Assembly: GCA_963739615.1 (NCBI GenBank)
Contig: CAVUBD010000032.1
Span: forward strand, 124,001 to 188,000
Source of the DNA: Palsa-504 sp963739615
Lineage (GTDB): Bacteria; Actinomycetota; Actinomycetes; Streptosporangiales; Streptosporangiaceae
Direction: 5' to 3'
DNA length: 64,000 nt
Part shown: in pieces, positions 17,771-27,252 of the stretch
Position numbering within the stretch: position 1 is the stretch's first letter
Layout: each line of letters starts with the position of its first letter
Made by a program: the position numbers and the translations under genes
The notes under the pieces: model-generated
The model's input: only the letters and a program-made list of their open reading frames with translations
Database searches by the model: none
What the model was told of the DNA's origin: nothing

Positions 17771-18796
17771 ATGACTTACCTGATCGTCATCCTTCTCGCC
17801 GTGGCGGTGGCGACGGCGGTGGTTTTCGCCCGCGCCGCGGGCCGGCACCCCTGGCCGCGCCTTCGCCTTCGCCTTCGCGACCGTGCGCGCCGGGGATGGA
17901 TGGCGCTGAACAGGCGGAGGGCGGGCCTGGGCCTAGCGGCCCGCGAGGAGCCCGGCGGTGTCGTGGCCACCTACGCACCGGGCCAGGGCGGGCTGAGGGC
18001 GGCACTCGGGGAGAGGCTAGCGATGGCCGGCGGCCCGGACGGCGGTGCTGGCTACCTGCCGGTGCTCGCGCCGGCCCGGACGGTCACCATGGAACGACCG
18101 CTGGCTCTCGCCGTCACCGCCAGGTCCAGCACCGATCGCAACTCCCAGGACGTGTACTACGTCCAGCCGAACGTCATCGCGGTGGCCCGCGGCGTGCGGC
18201 CGACCGGGATCGACCACCGCGCGGCGACGCTGGCGCTGAGCGCCGTCATGTCCTCCGGGCTCGAGCGAACGACCGGGCTGCCGCCGGTACCTGCCGCGCT
18301 GCGCGATTCGGTCACCTCGGCCAACCGGATGGTGCGGTCCATCTCAGGGCGCGACCCTGAGCATTCCGGCATGGTCACCACGCTGGACATAATCTTCTTC
18401 GCCCCGGACGCTAAACGGCCGACCATCTATCTCGCCCATGTCGGGAACTCCTCCGTATGGCTGCAGAAGACCGCGACCTCGGTGGTTCAGCTGCTCTCGA
18501 AGGCGCATGTCATCGATAACGGGACGCTGCTGCGCGCGGTGGGGCTTTCCAAGGACGTGGTGCCTGATATCAACCATGCCGCGGTGGAGCCCGGTGACCG
18601 GCTTTTCCTGACAACCGCAAGTCCCGCCTTCTCCTTCACCGCCAAGACGCTGGGCGATATCGTCCTGGCTTATTCCGGCGCGCCGGTTTACGATTGTGCC
18701 GCCGCGCTCGCCGAATACGCAAGGTCGTCGGCTTCCCCGGAGGGCATAACCGTGGTGGCTGCCGAGATCGGCCATTCGGCTATGTTCCAGGGCTAG
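17771..18796 (+). CDS. Membrane-anchored PP2C-like protein with degenerate active site
   Basis: 341 aa: one N-terminal membrane helix (residues about 3-24), a basic juxtamembrane segment, and from about residue 110 a PP2C-type fold. The fold is recognisable from DRNSQDVYYV (usual R..NQD), the strand YLAHVGNSSVWL (usual VGDSR), LLRAVGLSKDVVPDI (usual LTRALG...PD), PGDRLFLTTAS (usual PGDrllLcSDG) and EGITVVAAE (usual DNiTvv). The metal-binding aspartates of the DG, SDG and final DN motifs are all replaced (VARGVR, TTASP, PEGI), so phosphatase activity is unlikely. It starts 29 bases after the kinase gene and ends the cassette. A pseudophosphatase that binds or regulates the kinase is a reasonable inference. 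Confidence 0.72.
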   Translation: MTYLIVILLAVAVATAVVFARAAGRHPWPRLRLRLRDRARRGWMALNRRRAGLGLAAREEPGGVVATYAPGQGGLRAALGERLAMAGGPDGGAGYLPVLAPARTVTMERPLALAVTARSSTDRNSQDVYYVQPNVIAVARGVRPTGIDHRAATLALSAVMSSGLERTTGLPPVPAALRDSVTSANRMVRSISGRDPEHSGMVTTLDIIFFAPDAKRPTIYLAHVGNSSVWLQKTATSVVQLLSKAHVIDNGTLLRAVGLSKDVVPDINHAAVEPGDRLFLTTASPAFSFTAKTLGDIVLAYSGAPVYDCAAALAEYARSSASPEGITVVAAEIGHSAMFQG

Positions 18797-18994
18797 GGCG
18801 CGGCCCGCCCGCCGGGCGGCGTCACAGTGGGCAAGGGCACGCAGTGAGGCCCGTTCGGCCAAAAATCTCTTAGTGCTGAGGAGCCTCTGCATGTCACCGA
18901 TCAACCGCCAGGTGCGGCTGGCCGCCCGCCCTTCCGGGCTGCCCAGGGCCAGCGACTGGGAGTTCACAAGCGAGGACGTGCCGGCAAGATGGTG

Positions 18995-19663
18995 CTAGCC
19001 CTCGACCAGGACTGAGCGCCGCTGGGCTAGGTCCAGGCCGAGGAGCAGCGCCTCGATGACCGTGATCGCGCGCTCGACGTCGGGCGCGATGTCGGGACCG
19101 CGGTCGGCGATCACGTCGGCGTAGAGGAATCCCTCGCTGATCCGCACGATCGCATAGGCCAGCGTGGGGGTGTCCAGGCTGGCGTCGAACGAGCCGCGGC
19201 CGCGCTCGAGGTCGATGAGGTTCTCCAGCACGGCGGCCGTGCCTTTGTGCACGGCGCTGCGCGGGCCGGTCAGGATACGCAGCGCGGTTTCCGGGTCGGA
19301 CTCGAGGAAGGCCCGCAGCGGACGGTCTCGCCCGATGCCGTGCAGCACTCCCCCGATCACCGCGATGAGGCGTTCCGCGCCGCTCAGTCCGGCGGTGACC
19401 CGCACCTGGTCGTCGAGCAGGCGGCGGGCCCGCCACCAGAGCATCTCATCGAGCAGCTGCTCCCGGTTGCCGGCCCGCCGGTACAGCGTGGCCCGGGCGA
19501 CGCCGAGGCGGCGGGCCAGGGACATCATGTCCAGGCGCTGCTCGGCGACGAAGACGTCCACCGCCGCCGCGAAGATCTCGGCCGGGAGCCTGCTCGGCAC
19601 GGCCGTTCCCTCCGGCAAGATGGTGCGGGCGTCGTCGTCGCGGCTTCCGGGGTTGCCGCTCAT
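18995..19663 (-). CDS. TetR family regulator (QsdR-like)
   Basis: 222 aa. The N-terminal helix-turn-helix (residues about 25-70) includes MSLARRLGVARATLYRRAGN, the recognition helix of TetR proteins. The C-terminal ligand domain (LLDEMLWWRARRLLDD, then AERLIAVIGGVLHGIG, FLESDPETALRILTG) matches the QsdR-type subfamily. The ATG at 19663 overlaps the stop of the WS/DGAT gene (ATGA), so it is the last gene of a four-gene minus operon and probably regulates it in response to a lipid or acyl ligand (inference). Confidence 0.85.
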   Translation of the reverse strand: MSGNPGSRDDDARTILPEGTAVPSRLPAEIFAAAVDVFVAEQRLDMMSLARRLGVARATLYRRAGNREQLLDEMLWWRARRLLDDQVRVTAGLSGAERLIAVIGGVLHGIGRDRPLRAFLESDPETALRILTGPRSAVHKGTAAVLENLIDLERGRGSFDASLDTPTLAYAIVRISEGFLYADVIADRGPDIAPDVERAITVIEALLLGLDLAQRRSVLVEG

Positions 19664-21117
19664 GAGCCAGCTGAGCGCTTCTCGGCTGATCGCTCCTGGG
19701 CGACTTCGGCCAGCAGGGCCAGTTCGTCGACCAGGTACCCGGCCAGGGCATCGATGTCAGGGACCAGCTCGCGGCAGCCGACCAGGCCGAAGTGCAGCTG
19801 GCCGAGGTATCCCACCAGGGTGATGTTCAGGCCCTGGCCGTCGGTGACCACGGAGACCGGGTAGTGGGCGATCAGAGCGGCGCCGCAGAGATAGACGGGG
19901 ACGTTCGGGCCGGGGACGTTGGAGATCGTGATGTTGAACGGCGGCAGCCGGTGCAGCAGGCCGGTGGCGAACACCACCCGGGCGACCCGCGCGGTCAGCG
20001 CCGGCGGGTAGAAGTCGGTGATCTGATCCACCAGGCCCTGCGGGATCGCCGCGTGCTGGGACTTGGCGACCTGCGTCGCGGCGTGCACGACCTCCAGCCG
20101 CAGGCCCGGGTCGGCGACGCTCGTCGGCAGCGTGGCCAGCATCGCCGACACCTTGTTGCCCAGCGCCCCCTTGCTGGCCGGGTCACGCACCGACACCGGG
20201 ATCATCGCCACAAGCGGCTGGTCGGGCAGCGCGTCGTGATCGGTGAGCCAGCGCCGCAGGGCGCCCGCGCACATCGCCATCACGACGTCGTTGACCGATA
20301 CGCCGAAGGCGTTCTTGATAGTTTTGACGGTGTCCAGGCCGACGCTGCGGAACGCGATCCTGCGGTGCGGCGTGATCGGCTTGTTGAACGGCGTCGCGGG
20401 TGCGCGGCCGGGCGTCGTGGCGATGATTCCGCCGTCGCCGCGGTTCAGCCGGAGCATGCCGCCGACCAGCGTGCTCATCACCGGAGTCAGGGTGGGCAGG
20501 ACCTTGACCAGCTCGTTGGTCAGGCGGACCGTCTGGGCCGGCCGCCAGGCGAGCCGGGCGACCGCCTTCGCGGCCAGGGCGGGCAAGGCCGGCGGGCTGG
20601 CCGGCTTGAACGGCTCGGCCGCGGGCAGCTCACGGCCGGCCGGGGTGAGATCAAGCAGGACGGTCAGCAGCTCGGCCCCTGAGGCCCCGTCGATCGCGGC
20701 ATGGTGGATCTTGGTGTAGACCGCGGCGCGCTTGCCGGCCAGCCCGGTGATCAGGTAGAGCTCCCACAGCGGGCGGCTGCGGTCCAGGGGCCTGGCGTGC
20801 AGCCGGCTGACCTGTTCGGTCAGCTGGGCATCCGATCCAGGGCGCGGCAGCGCGATCTCGCGGACGTGGTACTCGATGTCGAAGTCCGGGTCATCGATCC
20901 AGTAGGGCTGATCGAGGCCGAGCGGCACGTTCAGCAGCCTTTGCCGTAGCACCGGCACGAGCGGCAGGCGCTCGGCCATGACCTCGGTCAGCCGGGCCAG
21001 GGTCAGCGGTCTGGGCGCGCGGGCGGGGTCAAGCACGCTCAGCCCCCCGACATGGCCGGTCGTGTTGGCGGTCTCGAGCGCGAGGAAGGAGGCATCGAGC
21101 CCGGTGAGCTGCTGCAC
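19660..21117 (-). CDS. Wax ester synthase/diacylglycerol acyltransferase (WS/DGAT)
   Basis: 485 aa, the usual size. It transfers fatty acyl-CoA to a long-chain alcohol or diacylglycerol to make storage wax esters or triacylglycerol at the membrane or lipid-droplet surface. The N-terminus LTGLDASFLALETANT is typical. The catalytic motif HHxxxDG is IHHAAIDGAS (H138, H139, D143). Later conserved segments are NDVVMAMCAGALRRWL, PVSVRDP, GNKVSAMLATLPT and TISNVPGP. The GTG at 21117 has GAGGAGGAG 7 bases upstream; the longer open frame to 22062 is antisense reading through the hydrolase gene. It is cotranscribed with two hydrolases and the TetR gene. Confidence 0.93.
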   Translation of the reverse strand: MQQLTGLDASFLALETANTTGHVGGLSVLDPARAPRPLTLARLTEVMAERLPLVPVLRQRLLNVPLGLDQPYWIDDPDFDIEYHVREIALPRPGSDAQLTEQVSRLHARPLDRSRPLWELYLITGLAGKRAAVYTKIHHAAIDGASGAELLTVLLDLTPAGRELPAAEPFKPASPPALPALAAKAVARLAWRPAQTVRLTNELVKVLPTLTPVMSTLVGGMLRLNRGDGGIIATTPGRAPATPFNKPITPHRRIAFRSVGLDTVKTIKNAFGVSVNDVVMAMCAGALRRWLTDHDALPDQPLVAMIPVSVRDPASKGALGNKVSAMLATLPTSVADPGLRLEVVHAATQVAKSQHAAIPQGLVDQITDFYPPALTARVARVVFATGLLHRLPPFNITISNVPGPNVPVYLCGAALIAHYPVSVVTDGQGLNITLVGYLGQLHFGLVGCRELVPDIDALAGYLVDELALLAEVAQERSAEKRSAGS

Positions 21118-21131
21118 GGTGTCGCTCCTCC

Positions 21132-22118
21132 TCAGCCTGCGGTCGGGGTGAAATGCCGGTCCAGCCACCCTCGCACGGTGCTGACGACCAGGTCCGGGAC
21201 CTCGAGCTGCGGTGTGTGCCCGACCCCGGCCATGATGACGGTATCCCAGTCCGGCTGGCGGGCACCGGCCTGGCGGACGGCCGCCACCGGAACCAGCCGG
21301 TCGGCATCGCCGCCGATGAGCAGAACCGGGACGCGCACCGCGGCCATCATCTCCCAGTAACGCCGCCGACGGCCAGTCACCAGCATCAGCGAGCGCGAAG
21401 CCGCGAGGAAGGCCTCGTCCCTGGCTGGTATGGCCTGCCGCCGGCTGGCCAGCGCGATCGAGGCGGTCAGCATCGTCGGGTCGGCACGTGAGGGATCGGC
21501 GAAGCACAGCTCGATAAGCCGCTGCACGGCCAGCTGCGGCGGCCGGGACTGCATCTTCCTGGCGTAGGCCGCACCGAGACCGGGCACCGCCTGCAGCAGG
21601 AACTGGCCGGTCACCGGCCAGTCCGGCGCCTGGATGGGCAGCGGCAGGGCGGGATCGACCAGCACCAGGCCCTGGACGGTATCCGGGGCGGCGGCCGTCT
21701 GCAGCAGGGATATCAGCCCGCCCATGGAGCTCCCGGCCAGGATCACCGGCGTCCCGGTGACCTCCCGCATGAACCGGTCGAGCAGCTGCTGGTTGGCGTG
21801 CACGGTGGCATTGCCGCGCGTGCCCGGGGTCAGGCCGAACCCGTGCAGATCCAGCGCGACCGCGCGCCGGCCCGCCGCCAGCTGCGGTCCGATCAGGCAC
21901 CAGTTCAGGTGCGAGCCGCCCAGGCCGTGCACGAACACGATCGGGGCGTCGCTGTTTCTGGCGCTGTTTGCGGTGCTGTTTGCGGTGGGCTTGGGGTCCT
22001 GGCCGAACTCGATCCAGTGCACCGGGCCATCGAACTGGGTAATGTAACCGCGCGCACCCCAAGGCGCCGCGAACTCCCAGGGCGCCGGGCTGGTGCCTGG
22101 CGGGGCTGAGCCGATCAT
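21132..22118 (-). CDS. Alpha/beta hydrolase
   Basis: 328 aa alpha/beta hydrolase with oxyanion motif VFVHGLGGSHLNW, nucleophile elbow GSSMGGLIS, Asp in IGGDADRLVP and His in GVGHTPQLE. No signal peptide is evident. The ATG at 22118 overlaps the stop of the upstream hydrolase gene (ATGA) and is preferred over the longer frame to 22226. Substrate unknown; its place before a WS/DGAT suggests an ester or monoacylglycerol lipase role in neutral-lipid turnover (inference). Tandem near-repeats TANSTANSARN after residue 45 are a local oddity. Confidence 0.85.
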   Translation of the reverse strand: MIGSAPPGTSPAPWEFAAPWGARGYITQFDGPVHWIEFGQDPKPTANSTANSARNSDAPIVFVHGLGGSHLNWCLIGPQLAAGRRAVALDLHGFGLTPGTRGNATVHANQQLLDRFMREVTGTPVILAGSSMGGLISLLQTAAAPDTVQGLVLVDPALPLPIQAPDWPVTGQFLLQAVPGLGAAYARKMQSRPPQLAVQRLIELCFADPSRADPTMLTASIALASRRQAIPARDEAFLAASRSLMLVTGRRRRYWEMMAAVRVPVLLIGGDADRLVPVAAVRQAGARQPDWDTVIMAGVGHTPQLEVPDLVVSTVRGWLDRHFTPTAG

Positions 22119-22978
22119 GGGCGGGCCGGGGGGAACGGGCGGGGGTAGAGCGGCCGGAGCAGCAGCGGCGGGCGGAACGGGGCCCGCGGCCCGGCCGGGG
22201 CGGCCAGCCGGTCGGCGATCAGCCACAGCGAGGCCGGGTCGACGCCGAAGCCGAGATGGCTGCAGCGCACCCCCACGTTCTGGTGCAGCGCCGTCTCGGG
22301 TTCTATGCAGGCCTGCCAGGGCACGACGCCGTCCCAGCGGGAGTACACCGAGGTCGAAGGCAGCCCGATAGGCCGGGCTCGCTGCTCGCGGCTGGGCAGC
22401 CGCGGTTCGGGCGCATGCAGGTGCCTGAAGTGCTGGTAGGGAAGATGAGCATGGCTATGGCTCGGATGCCTGAGGGTGAAAGGACTGCCGAGCGTGATGA
22501 CCTGCCGGACCAGCCCAGGATGCTGGCGGGCCATTTCCCTGGCGAAGACGCCGCCCAGGCTCCAGCCCACCAGCGAGACCGGCCGGCCGGTCCGGGCGAC
22601 GTGATCAGCGATCGCTCGCGGCAGCTCGTCGAGCACCGCCTCGGTCGGCCCGCGGTTGCGGCCGAGATTCCAGCCGCGTGCGCGATAGCCCAGGAAGTGC
22701 AGGAACCGGCGCAGCGGGAGGGTGCTCCCGTCGGAGGCCAGCAGCCCGGGCCAGACCAGTACCCCGTGCCCGTCGCCACGCGGGGCGACGGCCAGCCAGG
22801 GCGCGGCTATCCACAGCGCGGCCAGGTCCGCCAGCCCGCGGACGGGCTCGGTCAGGAGCAGGCCGACCGGCGGTCCGGCTGTTTCCTGGCCTGTTTCCTG
22901 GCCTGTCTCCTGGCCGGTCTCCTGGCCTGTTTGCGGGGCGCCGGGGCTGCCCGGCACCGCTCCCCGGATGAGGTACAT
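22115..22978 (-). CDS. Alpha/beta hydrolase with GQET repeat, first gene of lipid operon
   Basis: 287 aa. After a short N-terminus comes a Gln/Glu/Thr repeat (TGQE four times, about residues 17-33). The lipase-like fold follows, with VLVWPGLLASDGSTLPLRRF, the nucleophile GWSLGGVFA and the helix segment RQVITLGSPF. The Asp is probably in YSRWDGVVPW and the His in SHLGFG. This resembles small actinobacterial lipases found with WS/DGAT genes. The ATG at 22978 has GGAGGGGG upstream; the longer frame to 23146 lacks such a site. The region 22985-23150 upstream is AT-richer (CACACTTAATATATG) and likely holds the operon promoter. Confidence 0.8.
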   Translation of the reverse strand: MYLIRGAVPGSPGAPQTGQETGQETGQETGQETAGPPVGLLLTEPVRGLADLAALWIAAPWLAVAPRGDGHGVLVWPGLLASDGSTLPLRRFLHFLGYRARGWNLGRNRGPTEAVLDELPRAIADHVARTGRPVSLVGWSLGGVFAREMARQHPGLVRQVITLGSPFTLRHPSHSHAHLPYQHFRHLHAPEPRLPSREQRARPIGLPSTSVYSRWDGVVPWQACIEPETALHQNVGVRCSHLGFGVDPASLWLIADRLAAPAGPRAPFRPPLLLRPLYPRPFPPARP

Positions 22979-23153
22979 CGATGCCCCCTCCGCTCGCTTG
23001 GCCTGCTTTGTCCGCACGCCTAGGCAAGGTAGTGATACACACTTAATATATGTCTCATTGACCGAAGTCTCAGCCAGTGCGCATTCCCGCAGGCCAGGGC
23101 TCTCATCTGCGGCCCTTGTCACACTCGGCAGGGCCGTTTTTGCCACGTTCTTG

Positions 23154-24203
23154 TCACACAGCCTCTGAAAACAGGCCGCCGAGCGCGCCGCTGATGGCGG
23201 CCAGGTCGGCGGCCGATGCGTGCGTGTAGGTGCTGCGATTCACCTGGATCGTGTGACCAAACCAGCTAGCTCTGACGCTGTCCGGCACGCCGAGCTTCTC
23301 CAGCAGTGAATTTGCCGAGTGCCTGCAATCATGCAATCTGATCCGGGGCAATCCGGCCGCCTTGCACAGCCGGGCGAATGCATCAGAGTATGTCTGCGGG
23401 TTCACCGGATGGCCGAGTTCGTCGGCGCACACGAACCCGTCGTCGACGGCGCCGACCGCGTAGGCAGGCCCGGCGGCTGCCCGGGCTTCGGCGAGCTGGG
23501 CCTGGTACAGCGATTCCAGGGCGCCGAGCACCGGCTGGAACAACGGCAAGACCCGGTAGCCGCGTCGGCTCTTCGGACCCTTCTCGACGATCTCCCCGCC
23601 CACCGTGACGCAGGTGGTCTTGATGCTCAGCGTGCCCTCCGTGAGCGAGATGTCCGACCACCTCAATCCGCAGACCTCGCCACGGCGCAAGCCCAGCAGG
23701 CTCAGCAGCCACACCGCGGCCAGGCGCTCACCGGAGGTCGCGGCAATGAACCGCTTCACTTCATCTTCGGACCAGGTGGCGGGCTCCGCCTTCGCCGCGC
23801 CCTTGACCCGGACCTTCCGGCACGGGTTCCTGCTCAGCTTGTCATCGTCGACGGCCATCTCGAATGCGGCTGAGAGCTGACTCAGCATCATCCGCACAGT
23901 CGCCGTACCGAGCCCGGTGCCCGGTGTGCCGCCCCGGCTGCGGCCCGAAGTGAGCGCGTAGTCGACCAGATTCTCGATGTCGTCGCGGACGATCGACATC
24001 GCCCGGCGCTGGCCCAGGCGTTCCCGCGGGATCCGCAGCGCATGATGGTAGGCCCGGACCGTGTTGAGTTCCCGGCCGCGGGTGGCGGCTCGGAGGTAGT
24101 GTGCTGGCGTTCGTGCTGGCTCGCGGTTGTCAGGGAGCGTTGCTGTACATGGTTGCTGTACTGCGTGTGCCTCATCAGCGCAGGCGCCCGGCGCGGTGCT
24201 CAC
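23154..24203 (-). CDS. Tyrosine recombinase/phage-type integrase
   Basis: 349 aa site-specific recombinase. The core-binding domain includes LNTVRAYHHALRI and IVRDDIENLVDYAL. The catalytic domain has the Arg in LLGLRRGEVCGLRWSDI, Lys in EKGPKSRRGYRVLP, HxxR in RLHDCRHSANSLLEKLG, and the final His and Tyr in WFGHTIQVNRSTYTHA, so all five catalytic residues are present. The first about 35 residues are poor in recognisable structure; the N-terminal arm-binding domain may be shortened. It marks the left part of an accessory region. No intact tRNA lies beside it; two tRNA 3' halves lie at 26.7 and 27.3 kb. Confidence 0.9.
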   Translation of the reverse strand: MSTAPGACADEAHAVQQPCTATLPDNREPARTPAHYLRAATRGRELNTVRAYHHALRIPRERLGQRRAMSIVRDDIENLVDYALTSGRSRGGTPGTGLGTATVRMMLSQLSAAFEMAVDDDKLSRNPCRKVRVKGAAKAEPATWSEDEVKRFIAATSGERLAAVWLLSLLGLRRGEVCGLRWSDISLTEGTLSIKTTCVTVGGEIVEKGPKSRRGYRVLPLFQPVLGALESLYQAQLAEARAAAGPAYAVGAVDDGFVCADELGHPVNPQTYSDAFARLCKAAGLPRIRLHDCRHSANSLLEKLGVPDSVRASWFGHTIQVNRSTYTHASAADLAAISGALGGLFSEAV

Positions 24204-24430
24204 GGGCCAACCTTCCGCTTTTCAGGCGTAGCGGCTTGCCTGTTCGGCTGATCAGGTCGTGCGTCCGTGGCAGAGGGGGCTGGCGACCCGGACGCATCGG
24301 CACGATCCTGTGGCTGCGCTCCAAGGCTTGGCATGTCAACCTCTTGAGCCGCCTCGGCGTCTAACTGACGACCTAACACTGTCAGGTCATTCTGCGGGTG
24401 GGTTCTTGCAATGCCCTGGGGGGAGTTTCT

Positions 24431-26638
24431 TTGCGTGTGCCGCATCGGATTAGGTGGACCTTCTGCGTGCTCCTTGCGGCCCCTGCCGCTGCAGTGGCGC
24501 TGCTTATGTCAGGCTTGGCCGGAGGTACTCCTACCGCCAGCGCCCAGGCCGCCGTCAGCGTGGCATCGGCCACAGATCCCTGCAGCAACTGCATCGCCTG
24601 GAGCTGGGGCAACAACCTCAGCGGGCAACTCGGCGACGGCACCACCACTCTGGCCGGGACCCCCACGCAGGTAAGCGGCCTTACCGACGTCGCTCAGATT
24701 GTGGCGGGCCAAGGTCACACCCTAGCCCTGCTCCGTGACGGCACGGTCTGGGCCTGGGGCGCCAATGACTACGGACAGCTGGGAAACGGGACCACCACCG
24801 CTTCCCTGGTGCCCGTGCAGGTGCCCGGGCTGTCAAACGTCGTGTCAGTCGTCGCCGGGTACAACGACAGTTTTGCCCTCCAGAGCGATGGAACACTCTG
24901 GGCCTGGGGGGCAAACTTCCACGGTCAGCTGGGCACCGGAACCTTCTCCACCTCGCCAAACACTACGCCCGTACAGGTGCACCTCACGGGCGTCAAGGCC
25001 ATCGCGGCCGACGACGGCTACAGTGGCGGTTCCACTGTCGCTATCCGCAACGACGGCACAGTCTGGGCCTGGGGCTTCTACACCGTCGGCAGCAACGTCA
25101 ACGTGCTGCCGCCAACACAGGTGCCCGGCCTAGAAGGGATCACCGCCGTAAGCACGAATAGCGGCCACACGTTGGCTCTCAGCTCCGACGGAACCGTCTG
25201 GGCCTGGGGCACCAACGACCTTGATCAACTCGGCGACGGAACGCTCAACTACGCCGCCTCACCAATCAAGGTCAACGGTCTTACTGGCGTCACCGCGGTC
25301 TCCACCGGGCATGGAGACAGCCTCGCTCTACGTAGCGACGGCTCGGTGATGGAATGGGGCTGGCAATTCACATCAGCGAATGGTCCGAGCGGTGGCGTCG
25401 TCATTACATCGCCGACACCGATCCAGGCGACAGCTGCCGGTTTCCCCACCATCGCCGCCATCTCCGAAGGTGAGCTGCATAGCCTGGCCGTCGGAACTGA
25501 CGGCTCCGTATGGGCCTGGGGCGACGACTTCTATCACGAACTCGGCAACGGCACCAACGTCGACAGCTGGACGCCCATCCAAGTGAACGGCCTAAGTGGC
25601 ATCACCGCTGTCTCGGCTGGCTACGATGACAGCCTGGCTGCGACCACAACACCCATACCTTCACCGCCCCCCACCCCAAAACGTCTCCAAGTCCTTCGCC
25701 GACGCCGAGTCAGGTGCAGCCGGGCCAGTATGTCGCGCTGGGCGATTCGTATTCGTCGGGGGAGGGGACTGGAAACTACCTGCCCGGGACGGACGACCCT
25801 AGCCTCTTTGATACGTGCCACCGTTCGCCGCATGCATACGGCCCGCTCCTTGACACCGAGAGGCATCTGGGCAGCATCGTTTTTGCCGCATGCAGCGGCG
25901 CGGTCACTGACGACATGTACGTCGCGAACGTCTCAAACCCAAATGAGCCTCCGCAGTTCTCCCGCCTCAGCTCTTCAACGAAGATCGTCACATTGACGAT
26001 CGGCGGCAATGACGCTGAACTTCGTCCACATAATCACGAAGTGCGTCGACGGTTTCCACCCTGGCGCTCCTCCTGAGGACCGAGGATCCTGGGGATGTTC
26101 GGTGAAGCGCGCCTTGCAGCAAGATGTCTCTGACAGACTCGCCCTTTTGTCGGGGAAGACTACGAGCAGGATTATTATAGGACGCACGATCCATAGTCTG
26201 AGCGATGTATACCAACGTATCCACTCCGCGGCTCCTAACGCCCAGATCTACGTCGGCGGTTACCCGAGGCTCTTCGGAAGCGACCCAAGCCTCTACCATC
26301 GGACCCTTGCGGCTCCAAGCGGTAGAGTGTGCATCGTGGCGCGGGGTCCGACAGGACTCCGGTTCTCGGTCGATTTCCGAGACGCGCTGTGGCTAGATGG
26401 TCTGGCTGATCGCCTAGACGCGGTGATCCAACAGCAGGTCAACGTGGCGAGCGCATCGGGTGTGCCTATCCATTATGTTAAGCCTTCCTTCGCGACGCAC
26501 GGTTTGTGTGACTCCGGTGCACCGTGGTTGAATCCGCTAATCATCGTGAAGCTACAACCGTCCCCGGGAAGCTTTCATCCGACTGCCATAGGACAGGCAC
26601 TGGGATATGAAGTACCCTTCAAGAAAGCCATACCCTAG
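24431..26638 (+). pseudogene. Secreted RCC1-propeller/SGNH-hydrolase fusion, two frameshifts
   Basis: A TTG start (GGGAG 5 bases upstream; GTG 24437 possible) is followed by an Arg-rich n-region, a hydrophobic helix and TPTASAQA, a Sec signal peptide. Residues about 50-410 form seven RCC1-type repeats (WAWGANDYGQLGNG and variants). A Pro/Ser/Thr linker leads into an SGNH/GDSL hydrolase: YVALGDSYSSGEG (catalytic Ser), VTLTIGGND (Asn) and SFHPTAIGQ (His). The frame changes at the C run near 25675 and again near 26015, where one extra base follows GGNDA. Correcting both gives one continuous protein of about 735 residues, exported and possibly acting on esters in the envelope. It is either a recent pseudogene or the result of sequencing errors. 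Confidence 0.75.
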
Positions 26639-26731
26639 GCCTCGGTTCCATTTAGCCAATAGCAATTTGCGAAGTGGTACGACAAACCCCGGACATGATC
26701 ATTGGGCCCGAGGTTCGAATGAATACTTCGG

Positions 26732-26777
26732 CGCCGCCAGCAGGATTCGAACCTGCGTTCACGGCTCCGGAGGCCGC
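26732..26777 (-). other. 3' half of tRNA-Arg(CCG), probable attachment-site scar
   Basis: On the minus strand the sequence folds as the 3' half of a tRNA. The anticodon stem GCGGC/GCCGT has loop CTCCGGA (anticodon CCG), followed by a 4-base variable region, T stem-loop GCAGG-TTCGAAT-CCTGC, the 3' acceptor strand TGGCGGC and discriminator G; CCA is not encoded. The 5' half (acceptor GCCGCCx and D arm) is absent; unrelated DNA precedes the anticodon arm. This is what a tRNA-integrating element leaves at its distal end. Confidence 0.7.
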
Positions 26778-27252
26778 CAACCCCATCTCGCGAATTTGTG
26801 CGGTCTACCTGCTAGTACTCAGTTGCCGTTGCCCCGTGCGGCCAAGATCATTCCGCGTATATTCCGGATCATGGTCGGGGCAGCCTGCCGACCGTCCGCT
26901 GAGGCCTTGGACGACGGCTCTCTGGTTCCTCCCCTGGATACTGCCCGGTGACCGCCCGCACCTTGCAGGGGATGGCCCGCGTCCGCCCGGGCAGGCTCCT
27001 GCCTGACTCTTATTTGCTTGTCCGGAGTGTCCGCAGAGGCTCCAGGGTCAAGCGTGACTTCGCGTGTACGTTCACCCGGCTCTTTCCGCCTGTGCTCGTT
27101 GTCCTGCGGTCACAGTCACGCTTGAGGCTGGAGGGGCGGACACGTACGCTCAGCGGGCCATCCTCGGATCTGAGCCCAGTCAGGACTTTTGCACCATCCG
27201 CCCGGTGCCCGCCCGATACGCTACGGGTGGTCTTGGGACGAGCCCGTCTGCC

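Noticed and set aside
22860..22945. Short tandem repeats (CCTGTTTCCTGG type)
   Set aside because: They encode the TGQE repeat of the first hydrolase of the lipid operon.
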